A stretch of DNA of 64,000 bases, from contig JACJYA010000004.1 in assembly GCA_020636315.1 (NCBI GenBank), positions 376,936-440,935 of the forward strand, given 5' to 3'. Below the pieces are notes generated by a model, which was given only the letters and a program-made list of their open reading frames with translations, made no database searches and had not been told where the DNA came from. This stretch comes from Lewinellaceae bacterium. GTDB lineage: Bacteria > Bacteroidota > Bacteroidia > Chitinophagales > Saprospiraceae. Made by a program: the position numbers and the translations under genes. This document shows, piece after piece, positions 35,260 to 42,331 of the stretch; within the stretch, counting starts at the first letter, position 1, and every line of letters starts with the position of its first letter.

Positions 35260-35321
35260 GGTTTCAGTTTAAAATTGGTTGATCAGTTATATTGTTGGAA
35301 AATTAAATTTGCGTATTGAAA

Positions 35322-35390
35322 CTTAAGCGGTAAAGGGAAGTTACCGCTTAAGGGCCCCCATTAAGCGGCAATTTTCCATCGCCGCTTAAT
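35322..35390. repeat. Double-hairpin repeat, copy 2 (inverted)
   Basis: Stem-loops CTTAAGCGGTAA / TTACCGCTTAAG and ATTAAGCGGCAAT / GCCGCTTAAT match copy 1 at 8097-8165 in reverse orientation. Here it lies between two small membrane-protein genes, upstream of the TIR-CHAT pair, where it may separate their transcripts. Confidence 0.65.
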
Positions 35391-35405
35391 TTGAGCCTGC
35401 CAAAT

Positions 35406-35684
35406 CTAAATCTGTCTATATTGTTTTTCTAAGTTTTTCAGCCAAAGGTGCGCCAGAAGCGCGCTGCATACCGCCGCCAGCAGGAGAAACAGGGAATAAA
35501 CCAACCCGGCCTGCCAAAGGGACAAAGCGGAGAGGCTGCCTGTCATTGCCAACACGGATATCCAGTTGAGGTTGTCTCTCCGGCTTTCCCTGAAGCGCAT
35601 CACGCACCACCACCCCCATACCAGGCCGATGCCGGTGGAGCCGAACAGAACGAGGGTGGGAAAGGTGTTTTCCGGCATGCCCAT
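35406..35684 (-). CDS. Small three-helix membrane protein
   Basis: The 92-residue protein has hydrophobic segments at about 9-28 (TLVLFGSTGIGLVWGWW), 41-59 (ISVLAMTGSLSALSLWQAG) and 62-83 (YSLFLLLAAVCSALLAHLWL). It is similar in design to the 134-residue partner of TIR-CHAT and lies 146 bases upstream of it on the same strand, with a double-hairpin repeat between. No family recognised; a link to the TIR-CHAT unit is possible but not shown. Confidence 0.65.
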   Translation of the reverse strand: MGMPENTFPTLVLFGSTGIGLVWGWWCVMRFRESRRDNLNWISVLAMTGSLSALSLWQAGLVYSLFLLLAAVCSALLAHLWLKNLEKQYRQI

Positions 35685-35737
35685 AAGTTACACTTTTTTG
35701 CTATCTGAGGCAATAAAGCAGCCATTTGCAACAGGAA

Positions 35738-36874
35738 CTAATTGCTGCCCTCTTCTGTTAGCTGTCCTTTCAGCCGCATCACCCGCGTGTACGCTTCTTC
35801 GATCCGCGCCGGTTTAATCCTGCCGTCTTCCACCGCTTTCAGGACGATGGCCTGGAATTTTTCAGGGATCTGCTCATCGTAGCTCAGGTTGTTGCCGAAA
35901 CAGAGCACATCCACTCCGGCATTGATGCATCTTATTATGGCGTCCTCCAGGCCGTACTCGCTGGCAATGGCCTTCATTTGCATGTCGTCGGAAAAAATGA
36001 CGCCTTCGTAGCCCATTTCGTCCCGGAGAATACTTATCGTCCGGGGGGACAAAGTCGCCGGATATGCCTCGTCGAGCCGGCGGTTGAAAACATGGGCGGT
36101 CATAATTGCCCCTTTGTAACCCTGCCCGAGGATGCGGCGGTAGGGTTCCAGCTCATCATCACTCCAGGTGTCGGTAACATCCGTCATGCCCTGGTGGCTG
36201 TCATCCCGGGCGCTGCCGTGGCCGGGGAAGTGCTTCAGGACGGGGATCACCCCATTTTCGAGATGAGCGTCGATCACCGCCCGGGCATGGAGCGTTATCA
36301 GTTCGGGGTCTTCCGAAAAGCTGCGCTCCAGGCGGCCGATCACTCCGGTTTCTTTTTCCAAGTCCAGATCCACTACCGGCGCAAAGTTGAGGTTGATGCC
36401 CAGGCCGGCCATAGTCCGGGCGTTCAGCCCGGCGTAGTAGCGCGTGGAATCCAGGTTGTTGAGGTCGCCCAGGTATTGAGCGGAAGGAATTTGTGGAAAG
36501 CCGTATTGCGGTTTCAGCCTCAGCACCTTTCCCCCCTCCTGGTCGATGCCGACAAAAAGGGGCGAGGGGGCATGGGCCTGCAAGCTATCCACCAGGGCCT
36601 TCACCTGTTCCGGCGACTCGATGTTGCGCACCGCTTCCCCGTTCACCACATCGTAATCGAACAGGATTACACTTCCCACTCTGCCCGCTTTGATGTGCTG
36701 TACGATGGGGCTGTTTTCATCGACGGCCATACCCCGAAAGCCCAGCAGCAGCATCTGCCCCACCTTTTCCTCCAGGCCGGAGGTGCTGCCCTTTGCTGCA
36801 TCCTTTGAGGTATTGGACTGGCAGGAGCTGAGGAACAAAGCAAGAACGGCCGAAACAAAGAGCATCTTTCTCAT
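35738..36874 (-). CDS. GH3 beta-N-acetylhexosaminidase lipoprotein
   Basis: This 378-residue lipoprotein (lipobox LFLSSCQS, Cys18) belongs to GH3, NagZ-like branch. The diagnostic loop KHFPGHGSARDDSHQG is at 214-229, whose Asp-His pair acts as acid/base, and the nucleophile Asp is in VIFSDDMQMKAI (about residue 296). Such enzymes release GlcNAc from murein fragments or chitin-type oligosaccharides. NagZ proper is cytoplasmic, whereas this one is exported. There is no C-terminal beta-lactamase domain of the type often fused in Bacteroidota. Confidence 0.93.
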   Translation of the reverse strand: MRKMLFVSAVLALFLSSCQSNTSKDAAKGSTSGLEEKVGQMLLLGFRGMAVDENSPIVQHIKAGRVGSVILFDYDVVNGEAVRNIESPEQVKALVDSLQAHAPSPLFVGIDQEGGKVLRLKPQYGFPQIPSAQYLGDLNNLDSTRYYAGLNARTMAGLGINLNFAPVVDLDLEKETGVIGRLERSFSEDPELITLHARAVIDAHLENGVIPVLKHFPGHGSARDDSHQGMTDVTDTWSDDELEPYRRILGQGYKGAIMTAHVFNRRLDEAYPATLSPRTISILRDEMGYEGVIFSDDMQMKAIASEYGLEDAIIRCINAGVDVLCFGNNLSYDEQIPEKFQAIVLKAVEDGRIKPARIEEAYTRVMRLKGQLTEEGSN

Positions 36875-36936
36875 CGTTTTTTGCCTTAAAGGTAGTAACT
36901 ATTCGGGTCAACTTCGATAGGGCATTTTCAGCCTTA

Positions 36937-37125
36937 GTGCTTGTTTGGAGGCCGGGTTTGAAGGCGAAAAGAGTCAATTTTTTGATGAAATAACTTGTCC
37001 CGTACACGAAGTGTCGGGAAGGCGCTTTTTGAAGGGCGTACCTGGAAGGTGCGGACAAGAAAAGTAACGCAGTGTCATCAAAAAAGTGGCCTTTGCAGCT
37101 CAAAAATTGACCTCCAAACAAGCAC
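36937..37125. mobile_element. 189-bp MITE-like element (GTGCTTGTTTGGAGG ends)
   Basis: A 15-base exact inverted repeat bounds the element. Flanks are TTA on the left and TGA on the right, both of TNA form but not identical. Inner words (CGTACCTGGAAGGT, AAGTAACGCAGT) recur in the element at 54579-54756, so these belong to one modular group. It abuts the next repeat at 37142 and follows the GH3 gene start. Confidence 0.65.
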
Positions 37126-37141
37126 TGAGTAAGTAGTGATT

Positions 37142-37381
37142 AACATGAGTTATCCCGAATTTTAGAATGATACCCCCTTGGATATTATTTCAGGCCTTCA
37201 GCCTGAGTGATCTGCCCCTTTCAGGCTTGGGGCGGCGCCCCAAGCTCCAATTTGTCAGGCTTTCAGCCTGAAAGGCTGTTGCATTGCAGCCCCGGGCTTC
37301 GCCCGGGGAGGGTAATCCAAGCTCAGAAATCAGGCTGAAAGCCTGGAAAAAAATTCGGGATGACTCATGTTAAGGGTTGCT
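37142..37381. repeat. 240-bp terminal-inverted-repeat element, copy 2
   Basis: The ends AACATGAGTTATCCCGAA and TTCGGGATGACTCATGTT are inverted repeats with one mismatch. The interior (TTGGGGCGGCGCCCCAA, CCCCGGGCTTCGCCCGGGG) corresponds to the copy at 14151-14381 in the same orientation. It fills most of the gap between GH3 and tRNA-Gly. Confidence 0.75.
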
Positions 37382-37513
37382 TAGCCTAAAATACGGCCCG
37401 GCGGAACTTTTCCGATTGCATATTTGCCGGGGAATTGGTAATATTGTGGGAGTCAAGTAAGGTTCCGCCTTTGCTAAAGCTTCCGCCTTCGCCTATGGCT
37501 TCGGCGGACACAG

Positions 37514-37586
37514 GCGGCAGTAGCTCAGTTGGTAGAGCATCAGCTTCCCAAGCTGAGGGTCGCGAGTTCGAGTCTCGTTTGCCGCT
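37514..37586 (+). tRNA. tRNA-Gly (anticodon CCC)
   Basis: A full cloverleaf can be drawn: acceptor GCGGCAG / TTGCCGC, D-arm GCTCAGTTGGTAGAGC, anticodon stem TCAGC / GCTGA with loop TTCCCAA, T-arm GCGAGTTCGAGTCTCGT, discriminator T as usual for tRNA-Gly. The CCA end is not encoded. The neighbourhood downstream holds only degraded genes until 38104. Confidence 0.95.
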
Positions 37587-37874
37587 CCTGGAAATCAGCC
37601 CCTGTGTCCTTAATGGATGCGGGGGCTGATTCGTTATTGGTTATTCGTTGGGCTGAGGGGGAGGTTTTTAACTATTGTTTGATTTCCACCATGTGAACCA
37701 GACATTCAGCCAACACGATCAATTGATCGAATCCTTCAATACTCCTATTCTGAACCAGGCCAACTGGAAAAAAGAATAGTCACCGTATCTAAAGGAGGAA
37801 TATGTCGATGCGAAGATTGTCTTTACTACTCCCTTAAAGGACCTGACCGGCCCATCGTCCTGCCCCATATTATG

Positions 37875-37961
37875 TTAGATTAACCGGCGCTCCAGATCAT
37901 TTGTAATCCCTGTATAAAGGGTTTTATCCGCCCATTCGAGAATATAGACGGTCCAGGACAT
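37875..37961 (-). pseudogene. GIY-YIG endonuclease remnant
   Basis: The 28-codon frame from ATG 37961 reads MSWTVYILEWADKTL then YTGITNDLERRL and stops. This is the N-terminal GIY-YIG core (VYIL ... YTGIT ... LERR) of a UPF0213-type protein normally 80-100 residues long, so the rest has been lost. The surrounding 37587-38065 contains no other gene I can support; a short plus-strand stretch near 37680-37860 may be another decayed frame. Confidence 0.6.
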
Positions 37962-38065
37962 TTAATGTGTTTTGCAAACCTGGTTTCACTAGCCATTGTT
38001 ATAGTATTGACATTGCACCATATTCATACTATATTTGGAACAAGGATTGGGGTGTCCCCGGTCGA

Positions 38066-38098
38066 TAAAAGGTCTGCTCGCGCGAGCGGACCTTTTAT
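38066..38098 (-). terminator. Hairpin terminator after the DUF3800 locus
   Basis: Stem AAAAGGTC.GCTCG / CGAGC.GACCTTTT lies just past the stop codon of the DUF3800 remnant (38104) on the minus strand, with T residues following the stem in that direction. The symmetrical A/T ends mean it could work both ways. Confidence 0.65.
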
Positions 38099-38103
38099 TC
38101 TTA

Positions 38104-38851
38104 TTAGGGGAATATTTTCAGTCCGTACTTCCTTCCATATTTAGTATAAAATTTCGGTTCTAAAATATCGAAAGCAGGATTAGCACGGGTAGGGTCAATG
38201 ATATGACGGGCAATAGGGTAAGCGGCCAGGTCAGCAAGCTGTAATCCATTATGATTATCTGCTTTCTTATAAAATTTAAAGGACTTTATTCTTTCCCGAA
38301 GTCTTTGGCTATTAACATAGTAAGTGCCTCTGTTATATATTCTCCTCATATGATCTCTGAGAAGCTTATCTTCTTCCTTTCCTCTTGCTTCTGCAAGGAT
38401 ATACAAATCCCCCACATTGTCCTGATCGTCTAAATAAAAAATAGTCCGCTCAATTATGAATTATGAAGGTCAGGGAAATTGAATACACATCATTCAAGAC
38501 GCCATATCTTTTTGCGTAATCTTTCTTCTTTATCCCTGAAGCAATGATTGTGTAGTCTGAGGAAGAAATGCAGTCATTTAGCCGCTCATAAAATTGCCTC
38601 TTGATGTCTAGGTCAAATAAAATTTGAAATTCTTTCTCGCATTTTCTTATATCTCTGGAATGAAAATGAACGTTGTTTGTTCCCCAAAGGTCGCTTTTGA
38701 GCTGATCAAAGCCAGAATCTATCTGGGCCGAAAAATCATCTTTCTTGCACAGAATGCTACAAAGAACAAACACTGGAAACCCTGGATCAATGTTAGTCAA
38801 GCCGTGGTCGCCAGACTCATCAAGAAAAAGATAATAGTCATTTTGAGGCAT
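38104..38851 (-). pseudogene. DUF3800 protein gene, frameshifted by a 7-bp tandem duplication
   Basis: Two adjacent frames code consecutive parts of a DUF3800 protein (RNase H-like fold, common in mobile and defence loci). The first has YYLFLDESGDHGL, FVLCSILCKKDDF and NVHFHSRDIRKCEKEF; the second has YLDDQDNVGDLYILAEARG, DNHNGLQLADLAAYPIARHI. The break is at 38454-38467, where TTATGAA stands twice in tandem (plus strand). Removing one copy restores SLTFIIERTIFYLDDQ, which fits the family. The gene is therefore inactive unless slippage or recoding repairs it. Full length would be about 246 residues. AT-richer than its neighbours, a sign of transfer. Confidence 0.8.
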
Positions 38852-39008
38852 TATCAGTTAAACGTTATCATATCAAAATCAGCCTTTAATTTACGCCAAA
38901 ATGCTCTGAATTTAAAAGCCGACATTTACACACGCGTCACCAACAAGATCATTGCCGGCCTGGAAAGGGTTTGCTCATTATTGCTTACCGGTTACCTTCC
39001 CGGAAGAA

Positions 39009-39044
39009 CGAAACCCCTCAGCCTATACAGCCTGAGGGGTTTCG
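39009..39044 (-). terminator. Possible terminator hairpin downstream of the beta-barrel gene
   Basis: Stem CGAAACCCCTCAG / CTGAGGGGTTTCG with a small internal loop, about 160 bases past the stop of the outer-membrane gene. Only a weak T-tract follows on the minus strand, so the call is tentative. The rest of 38852-39206 contains AACAATATA-like words and no gene. Confidence 0.4.
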
Positions 39045-39206
39045 CAGTTACTGGTTGTTGATCCGATGGTTATTTGCCGTCTGCCCTTGACGGCAGCCAG
39101 CCAACAATATAACCATCCGGCCATATAACAATATTTTCAAGAGCGAGGAACAAACATTATACACCCAAAAGATGCGGGTTAATGCAAATACGCTCCGCTC
39201 TCACTC

Positions 39207-39878
39207 CTACCACAACCCCACCTTCACGCCGCCCATGATCTGAACACCCCGGTTGTAGAGGTCTATCGGGCTGGATTTCACGGAGCTGATGTTGTACAGG
39301 CCATAGTTGTAACGGCCCTCGGCGAAGACAAATACCATATCCGTCACTTCAACATCGAGGCCGAGGCCGCCCGTGGCGAGGAAGTCGAATTCGTCAAAAT
39401 CACTCTTGACGTCTAATCCGGCGTGTTTGGCGCTCAGCATCCAGCCGATTTCAGGGCCGGCGACTGCATAGGGGCGAAAAGCTCCGAGGTCAAGGGAATA
39501 CCTGGCCAGGATCGGCAGCTCGATGTAGTTCATCCGGAGGTCCTTTTCAGGCACATCCACTTCAGATTTGATGAAAGGGGTTTTCACGGCTGCCCCTTTC
39601 TGGACGTACATGGGCTCGGCCTGGATGGAAAAACCGCTGTTGCCGATGGCCATTTCAGCAATGAGGCCTGCCTTGAAGCTGGAGCGCATGTTGTACTCTA
39701 CCCCACTGTTGTCGGCGCCGTGCTGGCGGAGGTCAGACAAGTTGACGCCGCCGATCACACCTACCCGGGCCTGAGAGAAGACGGAGGGCTGAAATGCCCA
39801 GAATAATAATGCTAAGAACAGGGCCAGCGTTCTCACCACAGGAAGCCAGCCATTTTCATAAGATCGGGAGGTTTTCAT
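39207..39878 (-). CDS. Outer-membrane beta-barrel (porin-like) protein
   Basis: The 223-residue protein has a signal peptide (LALFLALLFWAFQPSVFSQ) and the alternating pattern of the small PorT/OMP_b-brl family: ARVGVIGGVNLSDLRQHG at the start of the barrel, AEPMYVQKGAAV, the typical NYIELPILARYSLDLGAF followed by PYAVAGPEIGWML, and a last strand GVQIMGGVKVGLW. Such barrels are frequent in Bacteroidota, with largely unknown roles. It is a single gene with a possible regulatory hairpin upstream. Confidence 0.88.
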   Translation of the reverse strand: MKTSRSYENGWLPVVRTLALFLALLFWAFQPSVFSQARVGVIGGVNLSDLRQHGADNSGVEYNMRSSFKAGLIAEMAIGNSGFSIQAEPMYVQKGAAVKTPFIKSEVDVPEKDLRMNYIELPILARYSLDLGAFRPYAVAGPEIGWMLSAKHAGLDVKSDFDEFDFLATGGLGLDVEVTDMVFVFAEGRYNYGLYNISSVKSSPIDLYNRGVQIMGGVKVGLW

Positions 39879-39912
39879 GGCTTTGGTTTTTGATGAAAAA
39901 ATGAGAAGCTCA

Positions 39913-39940
39913 CCGCCGGTTATCCTTCTTCAACCGGCGG
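39913..39940 (-). promoter_or_regulatory. Stem-loop in the leader of the beta-barrel gene
   Basis: CCGCCGGTT / AACCGGCGG forms a strong 9-bp stem 34 bases before the ATG of the beta-barrel gene. In the minus direction it is followed by TGAGCTTCTCATTTTTTC, so it could attenuate transcription. Between it and the tyrosine phenol-lyase start (39941-40179) I see no gene or clear promoter. Confidence 0.4.
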
Positions 39941-40179
39941 CCCGTTTTAGGCAGTACTGTTTATTTTGGAAATATTTTTAGAGAGTGGCGTTCCTTATTT
40001 TCAGCGCAAAGGTACATTCAGGTTCATAAAATTTCAATGATTTTGGTCATTGCATTTAGTTCGTGTACTAAAAATTCGTATAACAATGACAAAAGTCCTT
40101 TTCTATTAATTTATACTGCCGTAATATGCCTCCCGGACGAGTTCATTTTCCTATTACAAAACCAAATAAAATCTACGAA

Positions 40180-41592
40180 ATGAGCCCACATCGTTTTATG
40201 ACAATGGGGGAACAGGCCGGGCGCCGCTCCTGGGCCGAACCCTGGAAAATTAAGATGGTCGAACCTATTGAAATGACCACGCGCGCCGAGAGAGAAAGAG
40301 CGATAAAGGAGGCCGGCTACAATACCTTCCTGCTCAAGTCAAAGGACGTTTACATCGACCTGCTGACCGACAGCGGCACCAGCGCCATGAGCGACCGCCA
40401 GTGGGCGGGCATGATGCTGGGGGATGAGGCGTACGCCGGCAGCGTCAACTTTTACCACCTCGAACAGGCCGTTCAGCAATATTACGGATACAAATACCTG
40501 GTGCCGACGCATCAGGGGCGGGGCGCCGAGCACCTCATCAGCCAGGCGCTCATAAAAAAAGGGCAGTACGTGCCGGGCAACATGTACTTTACCACCACCC
40601 GCCTGCACCAGGAACTGGCCGGCGGCATCTTCGTCGATGTGATCATTGACGAGGCCCACGACCCCGTAAACCTGCACCACTTCAAAGGCAATATAGACCT
40701 GAACAAGCTGGAAGATCTTATCAAAGATAAAGGGCCGGAGAACATCGCCTACATCAGCCTGGCGGGCACCGTCAACATGGCGGGCGGCCAGCCGGTGAGC
40801 ATGGCCAATGTGAAAGCGCTGCGCAAAATGTGTGACCAATATGGCATATTATTAATGCTGGACGCCACCCGCATGGTCGAAAACGCCTACTTCATCCAAA
40901 CCAGCGAGGAAGGGTACGCCGATAAAAGTGTAGCGGAGATCCTCAAAGAGTTCTGCAGCTATACCGACGGCGCCTGGATGAGCGGCAAAAAAGACCACCT
41001 CGTCAACATTGGCGGCTGGGTGGCCGTCAACGACGAAGAGGTCTTCGACGAGCTCCGCAACATGGTGGTCGTCTATGAAGGCCTGCACACCTACGGCGGC
41101 ATGGCCGGCCGTGACATGGAGGCCATGGCCATTGGTATTTCAGAATCTGTAAAGGACGACCACATCCGCGCCCGCGTCGGCCAGGTCCTCTACCTGGGGC
41201 AATTGCTGACAAACTGGGAGGTCCCCATCGTACTGCCGGTAGGCGGCCACGCCATTTTCCTGGATGCCCGGGCGTTCTACCCCCACATCCCGCAGGACCA
41301 TTTCCCCGCCCAGATGCTGGCGGCCCAGCTCTACCTCGACTCCGGCATCCGCAGCATGGAGCGCGGCATCGTCAGCGCCGGCCGCGACCCCAAGACGGGT
41401 GACCACCGCCGCCCCCGCCTGGAGCTCACCCGCCTGACCATCCCGCGCCGCGTCTATACCGAAGCCCACATGGATGTGGTTGCCGAATCGGTGAAGGAGG
41501 TATTCAGCCAGCGGGAAAAGGCGCGCGGCCTGAAGATGGTGTATGAGCCGAAGCGGCTGCGGTTCTTCCAGGCGCGGTTTGAGCCGTTGTAG
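40180..41592 (+). CDS. Tyrosine phenol-lyase-like PLP enzyme
   Basis: The roughly 470-residue protein is of the beta-eliminating lyase family and would split tyrosine into phenol, pyruvate and ammonia. The PLP Lys is in MSGKKDHLVNIGG (second Lys). VPTHQGRGAEHL and DATRMVENAYF match the cofactor site. The segment GIRSMERGIVSAGR carries the Arg known to contact the phenol in tyrosine phenol-lyases; tryptophanases lack it. The C-terminus YEPKRLRFFQARFEPL also matches the phenol-lyase type. Near-colinear identity with enterobacterial tyrosine phenol-lyase blocks makes tryptophanase unlikely. Start: ATG codons at 40180, 40198 and 40204 are all possible; the frame also runs up to 40126. Confidence 0.88.
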   Translation: MSPHRFMTMGEQAGRRSWAEPWKIKMVEPIEMTTRAERERAIKEAGYNTFLLKSKDVYIDLLTDSGTSAMSDRQWAGMMLGDEAYAGSVNFYHLEQAVQQYYGYKYLVPTHQGRGAEHLISQALIKKGQYVPGNMYFTTTRLHQELAGGIFVDVIIDEAHDPVNLHHFKGNIDLNKLEDLIKDKGPENIAYISLAGTVNMAGGQPVSMANVKALRKMCDQYGILLMLDATRMVENAYFIQTSEEGYADKSVAEILKEFCSYTDGAWMSGKKDHLVNIGGWVAVNDEEVFDELRNMVVVYEGLHTYGGMAGRDMEAMAIGISESVKDDHIRARVGQVLYLGQLLTNWEVPIVLPVGGHAIFLDARAFYPHIPQDHFPAQMLAAQLYLDSGIRSMERGIVSAGRDPKTGDHRRPRLELTRLTIPRRVYTEAHMDVVAESVKEVFSQREKARGLKMVYEPKRLRFFQARFEPL

Positions 41593-41648
41593 GGCAGGAC
41601 TGAGAAGGGTTGAACATTTGCCGCCCTTTTCAAATAAGGCGCCGCTAA

Positions 41649-41807
41649 GAGTTTGTTCAAATTTCGATGATGAGCCGAGAGCGAGAAAATTTTATTCCAG
41701 CCAAGGCAAATTTTGCAGCCGGATGCGGGCAATCCGGCGAAAAATTTAATGCCGGATGGAACAAAATTTGCCGTTCGCAGGCCATTGATTGAATTTTGAA
41801 CAAACTC
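41649..41807. mobile_element. 159-bp MITE-like element (GAGTTTGTTCAAA ends), copy A
   Basis: Inverted ends GAGTTTGTTCAAA / TTTTGAACAAACTC are flanked by TAA on both sides (41646-41648 and 41808-41810), a 3-bp TNA-type duplication. The inner arms GAGCGAGAAAATTTT and CCGTTCGCAGGCCAT resemble those of the 158-bp family. The longer relative in inverted orientation is at 54579-54756. It separates tyrosine phenol-lyase from the Uma2 remnant. Confidence 0.75.
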
Positions 41808-41848
41808 TAAATTCAAACAACTTATTAAGGTTAAAAAAGTACAAAAAC

Positions 41849-42158
41849 ATGACCCATGCCGCTGTAAAAAATCTGGGTATTACAGAAGACTTACCACTGA
41901 AGCTCAACGTCGAATTTAGTGATGACGACTTCTTTGAGTTTTGCCAGATCAACCGGGAGCTTCGCATTGAACGGGAAAAAAATGGGGGAGTACATGGATA
42001 ATGGCTGCCGCCTGGCCTGGATGATCGACCTGGGAAATGAGCAAGTTTTTATTTACCGGGCAGATGGTTCGATTACCGTCGTAAATTCTTTTTCTCAAAA
42101 GTTGTCCGGCGAAGAGGTATTGGTAGGGTTTGAGATGGAATTTACCCATAAGTCTTAG
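41849..42158 (+). pseudogene. Uma2-family endonuclease with large internal deletion
   Basis: The first frame gives the N-terminus of an Uma2 (DUF820) PD-(D/E)XK protein (SDDDFFEFCQINRELRIERE), then stops. An overlapping frame gives its C-terminus (MDNGCRLAWMIDLGNEQVF, then LSGEEVLVGFEMEF). The catalytic middle, normally about 100 residues, is missing and the junction is out of frame. This is therefore a decayed gene, next to a mobile element that may have caused the deletion. Confidence 0.72.
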
Positions 42159-42331
42159 TTTGTGATTTAAATAGCAGGCAGCCAGCTTGCAAAATTCTCC
42201 TCCTTCAAACTTGCCCAGCCTCCAAACTTTCCGGATTTTCGCAGGGCCGCTTCATCTGGGCGGCGTTGTTGGTTGCGCGTCAACTGACAGCCACCAATTG
42301 ATAACTGACCACGAACAACTGACAATAAACA

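Noticed and set aside
40180..41592. Tryptophanase call for the PLP lyase
   Set aside because: The RSMERG and SGKKD..VNIGG segments match tyrosine phenol-lyase, and tryptophanase-specific residues are not seen.
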